Source: Bacillota bacterium (GTDB taxonomy: Bacteria > Bacillota > Clostridia > Peptostreptococcales > Anaerovoracaceae). Taken from it: a stretch of DNA of 22,289 nt. Both the position numbers and the translations under genes were made by a program. The notes under the pieces were generated by a model. The model saw only the letters and a program-made list of their open reading frames with translations, did not search any database and was not told the DNA's origin. Shown one piece after another: positions 7,921 to 16,472 of the stretch; positions within the stretch are counted from its first letter, which is position 1; each line of letters opens with the position of its first letter. The stretch lies in the NCBI GenBank assembly GCA_017619905.1, contig JAFZRK010000148.1, forward strand, positions 1 through 22,289. The letters run 5' to 3'.

Positions 7921-8065
7921 CTGTCCGGAACTGCGGGAACTTCAGGACACGCTCCCGCTTGGTTGGGAACCTGCCAGCGGTACTAAGCTCCGTCTGCGCT
8001 TTCGCTTGCCGGTCACTAAGTACCGGGTCCCAAACAGTCCTTCATGCCCCCGCAGTTCCGGACAG
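7921..8065. repeat. 145-bp gapped inverted repeat, REP/MITE-like intergenic element
   Basis: The ends are a perfect 17-bp inverted repeat (7921-7937 and 8049-8065, reading CTGTCCGGAACTGCGGG from either end). Inside, further complementary blocks are present: TTGGGAACC-like against GGTCCCAA-like, and GGTACT (7979-7984) against AGTACC (8019-8024). ACTAAG also occurs as a direct repeat (7982-7987 and 8015-8020). The whole element could fold into one interrupted hairpin. Neither end carries a T-tract, so it is not an ordinary terminator. It contains no gene. Its form suggests a repeated non-coding element of the REP or MITE kind, but I cannot see other copies here. Confidence 0.7.
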
Positions 8066-8098
8066 CGTTTACGCCCCGACGCGCGAAGCTTAATTACC

Positions 8099-8127
8099 TT
8101 GAGATATTTCCCTCTTTAGTGTATAAT
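8099..8127 (+). promoter_or_regulatory. Sigma-A-type promoter of the glycosyltransferase cluster
   Basis: TTGAGA (8099-8104) and a perfect TATAAT (8122-8127) are separated by exactly 17 bases. The predicted transcript starts near 8134, about 30 bases before the glycosyltransferase ATG. This is the best sigma-A match in the window. Confidence 0.8.
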
Positions 8128-8163
8128 CAATAAAATGACCGGCCCTGTATCGGGAGTTTTATT

Positions 8164-8847
8164 ATGAGCGAAAATAAGACAGTAGTCCTTATCCCCTGCT
8201 ACAACGAAGCCGCCACCGTGGAAAAAGTCGTGAAGGACTTCAGACGCGCGCTTCCGGACGCGGAGATATACGTATATGACAACAACAGCACCGACGGCAC
8301 GGACGATATCGCCCGCAGAGCCGGCGCGGTTGTGCGTTACGAAAAACTGCAGGGCAAGGGCAACGTCGTGCGCAGCATGTTCCGCGACATAGACGCGGAC
8401 TGCTACATAATGACCGACGGCGACGACACCTACCCCGCGGAGAGCGCGCCGGAAATGGAGCGGCTGATCCTTTCCGGAGAAGCCGAAATGGTCATAGGCG
8501 ACCGTCTGTCATCCACTTACTTTACCGAAAACAAACGGGCCCTGCACGGCATAGGAAACAAGATGGTGCGCCGGCTCGTCAATACCATTTATAAGGGCGG
8601 CCTCCACGACATAATGAGCGGGCTCAGGGCAGTGAGCAGGGACTTCGCGAAGAACTTCCCGGCCATCTCCGACGGCTTTCAGATAGAGACCGAGATGGCG
8701 GTCTACGCGCTTAAGCACGGCCTTTCCGTAAAGGAAGTCGTGATCGAATACCGCGACAGGCCGGAAGGCAGCGTCTCCAAGCTCAACACCGTAAAGGACG
8801 GCATAAAGGTCCTTAAGATGATCGCAAAGCTAAAGTCCATATACTGA
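8164..8847 (+). CDS. Family 2 glycosyltransferase (polyprenyl-phosphate sugar transferase-like)
   Basis: A 227-residue soluble GT-A enzyme. The N-terminus VVLIPCYNEAATVEKVV is the nucleotide-sugar strand and helix, followed by YVYDNNSTDGT and the metal-binding DGDDTY (residues 85-90). GDRLSS and the SGLRAVSR segment follow, then an acceptor-side region (FQIETEMA). The pattern resembles dolichol- or undecaprenyl-phosphate mannosyl/glucosyl transferases, which load a sugar from a nucleotide donor onto a lipid carrier on the inner face of the membrane. It lacks the C-terminal membrane helices many of these enzymes carry; the adjacent GtrA-type protein may provide the membrane part. GGGAG lies eight bases before the ATG. 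The sugar cannot be predicted. Confidence 0.88.
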   Translation: MSENKTVVLIPCYNEAATVEKVVKDFRRALPDAEIYVYDNNSTDGTDDIARRAGAVVRYEKLQGKGNVVRSMFRDIDADCYIMTDGDDTYPAESAPEMERLILSGEAEMVIGDRLSSTYFTENKRALHGIGNKMVRRLVNTIYKGGLHDIMSGLRAVSRDFAKNFPAISDGFQIETEMAVYALKHGLSVKEVVIEYRDRPEGSVSKLNTVKDGIKVLKMIAKLKSIY

Positions 8848-8858
8848 TCGAAACACTT

Positions 8859-9347
8859 ATGCAAAAGATCAAAAAGCTGTTAAAAATAGTCTTCTCCAGG
8901 GAGTTCATACTGCAGGTGATAAAATTCGGCATCGCAGGCGGCACCACGTCCATAATAGACTGGGGCGTGCTCGCCATCTGTGTAAGAGTGCTGCACATGG
9001 ACTCCATGGCGTCAAACATCTTTGCGTTCGCGATCTCCGTCACGTATAACTACTGGGCCAACGCCAAGTTCGTGTTCGACTTCGACGAGAGCAAGGGCAA
9101 GAAGCGCGTGTTCATAACCTTCGTCTGCCTTGCCGCTGTCGGATTCGGCATCAACGAGCTGGTCATGTGGCTGGGAGACAAGGTCCTGCACTACGACCCG
9201 CTGCTCGTTAAGGTCGCCGGCATAGCCCTTGCCGCCATATTCAATTTCTTCTCCAGAAAGCTGATACTCGAAAAGAAGAAGCCCGCGGAGGAAACAGCAG
9301 GACCGGAAGCAGCTCCGGAAGAAGAAAAGACGTCCGAAGAACGATGA
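8859..9347 (+). CDS. GtrA-family membrane protein (putative lipid-linked sugar flippase)
   Basis: A 162-residue protein with four predicted membrane helices (about 20-44, 50-72, 83-107, 115-135). It shows the GtrA hallmarks: FGIAGGTTSIIDWGV in helix 1, the NYWANAKFVF stretch closing helix 2, and an NFFSRKLIL end to helix 4. GtrA proteins are thought to flip undecaprenyl-phosphate-linked sugars made by a partner GT2 enzyme, which is exactly the gene 11 bases upstream. The last ~25 residues are a charged Glu/Lys/Pro tail not needed for the fold. The stop overlaps the next start (ATGA), which indicates coupled translation. The start has only a weak ribosome-binding site, consistent with coupling to the gene before it. 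Confidence 0.88.
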   Translation: MQKIKKLLKIVFSREFILQVIKFGIAGGTTSIIDWGVLAICVRVLHMDSMASNIFAFAISVTYNYWANAKFVFDFDESKGKKRVFITFVCLAAVGFGINELVMWLGDKVLHYDPLLVKVAGIALAAIFNFFSRKLILEKKKPAEETAGPEAAPEEEKTSEER

Positions 9348-10795
9348 AGAACACCCTTTCCAACGACGGCACTCTGCTTGCGAAGATAAGCAAATACCTG
9401 CTGCTGGCGCTTCCGCTCAGCTTTGTGGGCGTGGTGATGGACAACGACTTCTGGTTCACCATAAACCACGGCCGCTACATCCTGGAGCACGGCTTTACGG
9501 ACATAGAACCGTTCACCGTCCACGAAGGTCTGGCTTTCAGCTTCGAGAAGTGGCTCACCTGCATTACATTCTATAAAGTCTACGACTGGTTCGGCGCAGT
9601 AGGCATGTTCTTCTTCATGCTGCTGATCTTTGCGATAATAATCTGGCTGTTCTACAAACTCTGCCTGCTCTTCTCCGGAAACAACGAGAACATAAGCATA
9701 CTGTTCACGTGCGTCAACATGTGCTTCCTGGGCTACAACTACGTGCGCACCAGACCGCAGATATTCAGTTACGTCTTCCTTCTGGCGGAGCTTCTGTGCC
9801 TGGAAAAGTATGTCCGCAGCGGGGACATTAAAAAGCTTTATCCCCTGCCCCTTCTGGCGCTTTTATACATGCAGTTCCACTCCACCATGCTGCCCATATT
9901 CTTCATAATGATGCTGCCCTACCTGTGCGACTTCGGCTGGGCGCGGCTTCTGGGGATACACGGCAGCAGATATAAGAAATGGCCCATACTGGCGGCGTTC
10001 GCGGCATGCGCGGCGGTCTCGCTGATAAACCCCTACGGCGTAAGGTCCTTCGTGTACCTCATAAACTCGCTCAACGACGGCGGGCTGCTGTCGAACATCA
10101 ACGAGGTGAAGCGTTCGGGCATCATGGACCTTCTGGACTGCAGCGGAGCGGTGCTGGGCTGCCAGCTGGTGTACATAGTGCTGCGGTTCACACGGAAGGA
10201 AAAGTTCCCGCTGAGGTACTTCTTCATCCTGGCGGGCACCTTCGCCATGTCCCTGTACGCGATACGCAACAACGCGTTCATGATACTCATGGGCGGCGCG
10301 GTCTGCGCCTTCGAGCTCAGGACCGTTGCAACCGGCTACAACTTCGTGCCAGTGATCAAGAAACTGGCGGCGGCCGGCGCGGCCATCTCCATGGTGTGGT
10401 GCGCTGTATATCCCGGTTACAACATAATGAACGCCACCTACGCATACAAGACCATAGACGCCTTCAAAGAGATGCACCCCGACACCAACGTCCGCCTCTA
10501 CACGGATTTCAACTGCGGTTCGTACGCAGAATGGGCCGGCTTCAGGTGCTATGCGGATCCCAGGGCGGAGGTCTTCATCAAGTCCATTAACGGCAAGGAG
10601 GACATCCTGGCGGAGGTCTGGGACAGCATGCACAGCCGCATAACCGCAAAGGAGCTCCAGGAGAAGTACGACTTTGATTTCTGGCTGGTGCAGGAGGACC
10701 GTTCTCTGGACTACCAGCTGAGGAACAGGACCGACTACAGGCTCTGGGTCGACGAAAACGGATATAAAGTTTACGAGTATATAAAAAGTGATTGA
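9344..10795 (+). CDS. Polytopic membrane protein, GT-C glycosyltransferase-like
   Basis: A 483-residue protein with about nine or ten membrane helices from residue 18 to ~355 and a soluble C-terminal domain. The first outside loop reads DNDFWFTINHGRYILEHG with EPFTVHEG just after. This matches a common uncharacterised bacterial family whose first loop has an acidic-Trp-His/Gly pattern typical of GT-C enzymes. The C-terminal part (YTDFNCGSYAEWAG, then YADPRAEVF) also fits that family. GT-C enzymes use lipid-linked sugars on the outer face, so it would logically receive the product of the GT2 and GtrA genes upstream, with which it is translationally coupled by ATGA. The acceptor is unknown. Its stop codon overlaps the -35 box of the tRNA promoter. 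Confidence 0.68.
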   Translation: MKNTLSNDGTLLAKISKYLLLALPLSFVGVVMDNDFWFTINHGRYILEHGFTDIEPFTVHEGLAFSFEKWLTCITFYKVYDWFGAVGMFFFMLLIFAIIIWLFYKLCLLFSGNNENISILFTCVNMCFLGYNYVRTRPQIFSYVFLLAELLCLEKYVRSGDIKKLYPLPLLALLYMQFHSTMLPIFFIMMLPYLCDFGWARLLGIHGSRYKKWPILAAFAACAAVSLINPYGVRSFVYLINSLNDGGLLSNINEVKRSGIMDLLDCSGAVLGCQLVYIVLRFTRKEKFPLRYFFILAGTFAMSLYAIRNNAFMILMGGAVCAFELRTVATGYNFVPVIKKLAAAGAAISMVWCAVYPGYNIMNATYAYKTIDAFKEMHPDTNVRLYTDFNCGSYAEWAGFRCYADPRAEVFIKSINGKEDILAEVWDSMHSRITAKELQEKYDFDFWLVQEDRSLDYQLRNRTDYRLWVDENGYKVYEYIKSD

Positions 10796-10820
10796 ACTTA
10801 TCCGCGCAATAGGGTAAAAT
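10792..10820 (+). promoter_or_regulatory. Promoter of tRNA-Ala
   Basis: TTGAAC (10792-10797) and TAAAAT (10815-10820) are separated by exactly 17 bases, with the tRNA starting 14 bases past the -10. The -35 box contains the TGA stop of the membrane-protein gene, so the tRNA has its own start point packed directly against the upstream gene. Confidence 0.7.
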
Positions 10821-10833
10821 ACCCTTTGTTCGT

Positions 10834-10909
10834 GGGGCGTTAGCTCAGCTGGGAGAGCGCAAGGTTCGCAATCTTGAGGCCAGGGGTTCGATCCCCCTAC
10901 GCTCCACCA
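10834..10909 (+). tRNA. tRNA-Ala (anticodon CGC)
   Basis: All four arms fold. The acceptor is GGGGCGT paired with ACGCTCC, including the G3-U70 pair that is the alanine identity element. The D arm is GCTC...GAGC. The anticodon stem CAAGG/TCTTG carries loop TTCGCAA with anticodon CGC (10866-10868). The T arm is AGGGG-TTCGATC-CCCCT. The terminal CCA is encoded (10907-10909). It reads codon GCG. Prophage genes begin just downstream, so this is the likely integration target. Confidence 0.95.
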
Positions 10910-10918
10910 AAACACAAA

Positions 10919-10948
10919 CCTCGCAACTTCAACGGTTGCGGGGTTTTT
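10919..10948 (+). terminator. Rho-independent terminator after tRNA-Ala
   Basis: A nine-pair stem (CCTCGCAAC, 10919-10927, with GTTGCGGGG, 10935-10943) closes a seven-base loop and is followed by TTTTT (10944-10948). It lies ten bases after the tRNA CCA. If the prophage recombined within the tRNA, this terminator is phage-supplied; otherwise it is host. Confidence 0.85.
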
Positions 10949-10964
10949 CGTTGAAATTTCAACG
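10949..10964. repeat. 16-bp perfect palindrome at the prophage border
   Basis: CGTTGAAATTTCAACG is a perfect palindrome directly after the terminator T-tract. Its half-site TTCAACG also appears in the terminator loop (10928-10934). Position and symmetry make it a candidate protein-binding site in the attachment region, possibly for integrase or an excision factor. Confidence 0.55.
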
Positions 10965-11030
10965 TTTCTCGGCTTTATTCGTTCTTGCCTGTTTTTGTCC
11001 GTTTTCGCTCAAAAAGGCCTGTTTTTATCA

Positions 11031-11061
11031 AAAATGCAACAAAATGCAACAAAAATGCAAC
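11031..11061 (+). repeat. Three tandem ATGCAAC repeats (period 10-11 bp)
   Basis: AAAATGCAAC (11031-11040), AAAATGCAAC (11041-11050) and AAAAATGCAAC (11051-11061) follow each other directly, so the ATGCAAC core recurs once per helical turn. Short, helically phased repeats beside an attachment site resemble arm-type integrase-binding sites. The function is inferred. Confidence 0.7.
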
Positions 11062-11073
11062 ACTTTTTCGCAA

Positions 11074-11107
11074 TAAAAAACAGCCCCTGCAGTGCAAATG
11101 CAGAGGC
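11074..11107 (-). terminator. Rho-independent terminator of the phage late operon (after endolysin)
   Basis: On the minus strand, a nine-position stem with one mismatch (11083-11091 with 11099-11107) has a seven-base loop and is followed by GTTTTTTA. It lies about 60 bases past the endolysin stop and would end late transcription before it runs into the tRNA. Confidence 0.8.
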
Positions 11108-11166
11108 CTAAGAAAAGAGTACGCCGCGCCGGGAAGTACGAAGAACCGGCGCCGGCCTACAATGGG

Positions 11167-12084
11167 TTATTTTACACGCAGCACCTGGCCCGGATAGATC
11201 AGGTTAGCGTTCTTGATGTTGTTCCAGCTTACGAGCTGGGCTACGGTCGTGCCGAACTTCTTAGCGATTTTGGAAAGGTTGTCGCCTCTGACTACGGTGT
11301 AGTAGACCTTTTCAGGTTCCGGCGGCTGCGGTGTTCCGCTCCACCCTACTATCAGCTTCTGGCCTACGTAGATGAGGTTGGGGTTCTTGATGCTGTTCCA
11401 CTTTACGAGGTCGGCGATGGTTACCTTGAACTTGTTGGCGATCTTATAAAGCGCATCGCCTCTTACTACGGTGTAGTAGATAGGCTCTTCGGGCGTAGGC
11501 GGTGTCGGTTCGGGACCGGGGAGGACGCTATAGTCCAGCCACGGAAGTTTGCCGTGCTTGCCCCAAGAAGTAGGTGCCTGTTCCATAGGAGTCGCAGTAG
11601 CCGCCGCTCCATCCTTGTAGTGGTATCTCTTGCCGTTGGCAGTTACGTAGGAGAAGCACACCTTGTTCTCTTTCCAAGAAGTAGTACACTCTACTACGTT
11701 GTAGCACTTGCCATTGATGATGTATTCACCGATATATGCTCCGGCGTGGTCGCCGTTCGGTGTAAGAAGGAACTCGCCCGGAGTCAGCTTGGAGAAGTCC
11801 GAGGATACATCATAGCAGGCGTTGAGGATGGTCGTGCCGCCCCAGTCGCCGAGTCCGTACTTACCCTTCTCCCAGCAGTAGTACCCTACTTCCTTCTTAT
11901 CTTCCCATCCCCAGACAAGCGTTTTCGGGGTCAGATTCCAGCAGTCCCAAGAGTATCTGCCGTCTTTCCAATAGTAGCCAAGGTTGTACGGCCAGCCCGA
12001 CTTGTAGAAGGTGTCGAGGTCTTTGGCAATGTGGATGGCTTTCTCCACATAAGCCTTTGCGGTCATTGCGATTTCGTATGCCAT
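11167..12084 (-). CDS. Phage endolysin: NlpC/P60-type peptidase with two LysM domains
   Basis: A 305-residue lysis enzyme. The N-terminal ~160 residues form a Cys-His peptidase of the NlpC/P60-CHAP kind: the likely nucleophile is Cys48 (YSWDCWNL), the His is His113 ([10 protein letters not shown]), and the third residue may be Glu132 (VVECT). A linker rich in Pro and Glu (190-202) leads to two LysM wall-binding repeats (about 203-246 and 261-304), each with YYTVVRGD...L.KIA.KF and ending NLIY.GQ. It cuts peptidoglycan peptide or amide bonds during lysis and has no signal peptide, so it needs the holin. The ATG shares one base with the holin's TAA, and its ribosome-binding site (AGAGGAGAT) lies in the holin's last codons. 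Confidence 0.92.
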   Translation of the reverse strand: MAYEIAMTAKAYVEKAIHIAKDLDTFYKSGWPYNLGYYWKDGRYSWDCWNLTPKTLVWGWEDKKEVGYYCWEKGKYGLGDWGGTTILNACYDVSSDFSKLTPGEFLLTPNGDHAGAYIGEYIINGKCYNVVECTTSWKENKVCFSYVTANGKRYHYKDGAAATATPMEQAPTSWGKHGKLPWLDYSVLPGPEPTPPTPEEPIYYTVVRGDALYKIANKFKVTIADLVKWNSIKNPNLIYVGQKLIVGWSGTPQPPEPEKVYYTVVRGDNLSKIAKKFGTTVAQLVSWNNIKNANLIYPGQVLRVK

Positions 12085-12377
12085 TACTCTATCTCCTCTC
12101 TGTCAATGTGATATTCAAGATCGTCCTCGATTGGCGTTGAGTCTTCTTCCGGCTCCGGCTTTTTAAGAAGGATGTTCTCTTCACCGATTTCGGGTAGGCC
12201 GGTAAGGGACATAGCCAGCGAGTAGATCGCCGCCACGGCTGATACCGACAGGACCTGAATCCAGTTGATCTCGCTGAACACCTGTCCTACCGTTATCATT
12301 GAAACGACCATCTGTGCGAAGGTGCGGACGGCACGAAGACCAGCCGCCGCAAACCATTTTGACCAGTTTCTATGCAT
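12084..12377 (-). CDS. Phage holin, r1t-type
   Basis: A 97-residue membrane protein with two predicted helices (about 15-34 and 38-60) and a long acidic C-terminal tail. The N-terminal part ([18 protein letters not shown]), the [13 protein letters not shown] helix and the ending SLTGLPEI match the r1t-type holin family in order and spacing. It would form the membrane lesions that release the endolysin encoded immediately downstream (stop and start overlap by one base). AAGGAGT lies eight bases before the ATG. A terminator separates it from the fibre genes upstream, and no clear promoter is visible in between. Confidence 0.88.
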   Translation of the reverse strand: MHRNWSKWFAAAGLRAVRTFAQMVVSMITVGQVFSEINWIQVLSVSAVAAIYSLAMSLTGLPEIGEENILLKKPEPEEDSTPIEDDLEYHIDREEIE

Positions 12378-12410
12378 GTTTTTTACTCCTTGATATGTTT
12401 ATCGTTTGCA

Positions 12411-12434
12411 ATAAAAAAACCGCTGTAAGCGGCT
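12411..12434 (-). terminator. Terminator/attenuator between fibre genes and lysis cassette
   Basis: On the minus strand a short GC stem (GCCGCT/AGCGGT, with one G-T pair) closes a three-base loop and is followed by seven T residues (12419-12413). It lies about 20 bases after the fibre gene stop and 34 bases before the holin ATG. With no visible promoter behind it, it probably lets a fraction of transcripts through and sets a low level of lysis-gene expression. Confidence 0.75.
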
Positions 12435-12453
12435 GTTTTCGGCCTCGATGTCT

Positions 12454-14312
12454 TTATTGATATACGTATACCAGTTCGTACTGCGAGTTGTAGAACGAAC
12501 CGGGCAGCGCAGTCCTCGAGCCGCTAGTAGATACGGTCAGCGTGCCATTGTTATACGTGAAGGAATAACCGCCGTTTGATGCGACCTGGGCATAGTTGCC
12601 GTTGCTCATCCTGTAGGAATTACCTTTTGTATCCGTACCGTCATATACAATGTCGGCTATGTAATAGTAAGACGAGTTTGAGGAACGGGTAAGCGAGCCA
12701 AGGCATCTTACGAAGAACGCTATCGGTTCACCTAATAGGCCTGTGAACGAAAGACTCGTCGCCGAAGAGCTCGAGTTCGTTACGGTCTTAATGTCCACAC
12801 TTGCCGGGCTTCCTCCGCTCGGAACCTGTACGCTGACTGTGGAATATGCAGCAACGTCTATGTTGTCGCCGTTGCTCGTAATGGCTTTATTACCAGAAGG
12901 CACTATATACTGCGACGGAATCGGCTCAACGGTTACTCGTTTGAGTGCCTCATAGCCTGTATCTGCCTCAACAACCTGCTGCAGGGTCGTAGGAGTTACC
13001 GTCTTGCTCTGATATAATCCGCCTGTGCCGTCAAGGTCTTCTTCTGTTAAGTAGTACAGCGTGTATGTACCGGGGTTGTGGAAATATCCTCCATTGTTCG
13101 TGCCGCTTGATGTGATCGTCAGAGTGCCGTTTGAATAGCTTTCCGTGAAATCCTCATAATATCCAAGCGTATTTGTATAAAAGTTTGTGCCGCTGAATAC
13201 ATCGACATCGTCCACATCGGCTTTTACGACTGTCTGTACTCTGTGATACTGATTCGCCGCAACACTTGAATCAAGTGCGCAAAAGTATAAAGGCGGATTT
13301 TCCTCAACGCTGAATTGCCCTGCAACAACGCCACTCGGCGGCTGATAGGATGCTGTTCGGAAAGTAACCTCATCATCGCCGCCTTGTATTAGTATCATTG
13401 CATACCCAGCCCCTAAGCCGTTAATATGTGTATCATAAAGATTGCACTTCAGACCGACGCGATGATCATTTCTGCCCCAAGGTGTTGTAATATACCAAGA
13501 TGAATCGTCATTTACGGTTACATTGCCATTAGTGTCATAGTAATATGCTCTCGTTCCTGCGTTATCGTGAATAATTGCGGTAAGAGTGCCTGCGGTTGGT
13601 GAGTTGATAGTATCGATTGAAAACACTATCCACGCCTGCGGATCGTCTATTACATCATCGCTCTCAAATACAGGAGTGCTGTCATCATTTTCATAAAACT
13701 CCGCAAAAATAACTTTATGCGGAGTTGCACCTCCGCCGCCTTCAACTGCTACTACGACTTCTGCGAGGTTGGTCACATCGTAGGTGCCGTTCTGCGTTTT
13801 TGTTTCGCTTCCCGATACCAGCTCGGATGCTGTCACCTGAACGCCCGCGCCTGAATGAGTGCCGCCCTGAATATAGCCTTTTGTGTTGGTAACGCTCGGC
13901 GTAACTGTTATAGCGTGGTTAGACACTTGACCTTTGGTTGCCGTGGGAGTACCCTCAGTTCCGCTAGCAACGCTCTTGCTGACTGCCTGCGGATAATAGC
14001 CCGCTGGGCCGCTAACGGTATCATCATCTACAGAAAGGTCTGTAGAGTCTTTTCTAGGGATTTGGCTGCCAACATAGTTGCCAGGTATAGCGCCAACATC
14101 CACCCGGGAAAGAGCATCATAGTTCTGGTCTGGTGTTACCGCCTGTGCGGTTTCGCTCGGAGTTACAGACTTCGTCTGCAGCGTCGGAGCTGGCCGGGAG
14201 ACATCCTGGATCTGAATGTCGTCCTCCATGTATTTGCCCGCGGTTTGGAGCGTCTTAGTCGCGTTTTCGACCGAGGTTAAAGGTGCACCCTTATATCTTA
14301 CTGTTGCAGCCA

Positions 14313-14313
<1 letters not shown>
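12454..14313 (-). CDS. Phage tail fibre/adhesin-like protein with duplicated modules
   Basis: A 619-residue Thr/Ser/Gly/Tyr-rich, predicted beta-structured protein with no signal peptide. The N-terminal ~40 residues look like an attachment segment. Two copies of a ~35-residue repeat (K-S/T-VTP...Q.V..D..Y.AL..V.V..IP..Y) lie at about 48-80 and 437-470. NGTYDVTNLAEVVVAV (175-190) is another motif seen often in phage fibres. Two larger modules share an ending (NGTLTITSSG at 395; NGTLTVSTSG at 589, then Y.L.Y), so residues ~200-424 and ~505-619 appear to be diverged copies of one domain. Repeats of this kind are common in gut Clostridia prophages; receptor binding is inferred from position. Its ATG shares one base with the collagen-like gene's TGA. 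Confidence 0.75.
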
Positions 14314-15832
<1,519 letters not shown>

Positions 15833-15842
<10 letters not shown>

Positions 15843-16153
15843 TTTATCTCCTTATTACTACCTGAATTGGTCACCGCATATGGTATCAGCCCTGTTGTGT
15901 ATCGGGCCGTACCTGATGTGTAGTCTATTTGTATATACGAATTTCGGCGTGCTGGCAGCTTTGCTGTGTCTGTCTGCTCCAAAAACCAAGTAAAGCCGCG
16001 CTCGCTTAAGATCGCGTCGTCCTTAGACTTTTCAAAAATGATGTCTTCATCGTTTTTCTTTAAGTAAAGAAAAATATTATCTACATCGGTTATCCCAACC
16101 GCCGAAGGCTTGTATGTAATTGAGGGTGTCGTCCACCGTGCTATTATTCCCAT
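15833..16153 (-). CDS. Small phage baseplate-type protein
   Basis: A 106-residue beta-rich protein with no membrane segment. The core ([13 protein letters not shown], then [10 protein letters not shown], then [14 protein letters not shown]) resembles a widespread small phage protein that lies between the tail-tip gene and the fibre genes and contains a TxxL...Y.Q......GT..T pattern. I do not recognise a named family with certainty. From its position it may be an adaptor holding the collagen-like fibre, whose start overlaps its last codons by ten bases. GGAG lies close before the ATG. Confidence 0.65.
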
Positions 16154-16156
16154 TCT

Positions 16157-16456
16157 TTACTCCTTTCCGTCTATCATCGGGAGCGCCAGCGCTTCCGCGA
16201 TTATCGCGTCCGCATAGCCGTCGCCACCTATCTTCTTGTACTGGTCTCTAGCCTCCGTGAGCCTCTGCGTCTGCATGGCTGTCCTGTAGCCATCCTTCCG
16301 GATCTTGTCACACAGCTGTTCGATTGCAGAAAGAAGAAGGATCTGGTTCGTTTTCCTCGAGCCTATAAAATAGTCAAACACTTTCGTGAAGACGGTCGTC
16401 AGCAGCGATGATCCGAGTATCGCTATGAATACCTGTAAGGGTGTTACTGCTTCCAT
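16157..16456 (-). CDS. Small phage membrane protein (possible holin-like or lysis accessory)
   Basis: A 99-residue protein with one N-terminal membrane helix (about 7-30, FIAILGSSLLTTVFTKVF) and a helical, charged remainder ending in GGDGYADAIIAEALALPMI. This layout (one helix, then a LGGNG-like motif, then LPI) is common in Firmicutes prophages near the tail-tip and lysis genes, where it is usually called hypothetical or holin-like. It lies between tail genes here rather than beside the true holin, so a structural or antiholin role is possible. AAGGAGAT precedes the ATG. Confidence 0.65.
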   Translation of the reverse strand: MEAVTPLQVFIAILGSSLLTTVFTKVFDYFIGSRKTNQILLLSAIEQLCDKIRKDGYRTAMQTQRLTEARDQYKKIGGDGYADAIIAEALALPMIDGKE

Positions 16457-16472
16457 TTTGATCTTTATCTCC

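Larger units (their letters stand above)
10890..11073. other. Probable prophage attachment junction (one end)
   Basis: This stretch holds no gene. It links the 3' half of the tRNA-Ala gene to the first phage gene and contains the terminator, a palindrome, a GCCTGTTTTT direct repeat (10987-10996 and 11017-11026) and three ATGCAAC repeats. Tyrosine-type phage integrases commonly use tRNA 3' ends as core sites. The other att copy and the integrase are outside the window, so the exact core cannot be fixed. Downstream of it only the endolysin terminator and a short untranslated stretch separate it from the endolysin stop. Confidence 0.5.

Noticed and set aside
7868..8098. Ordinary rho-independent terminator for the permease gene
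   Set aside because: The large hairpin has no T-tract on either side, and the weak CCTGAT/ATCAGG pairing after the stop is too loose to call.
10950..11166. A small gene or integrase remnant between the tRNA and endolysin
   Set aside because: The short frames (for example from 10985) run through repeats and the terminator hairpin and lack a ribosome-binding site or any recognisable domain.
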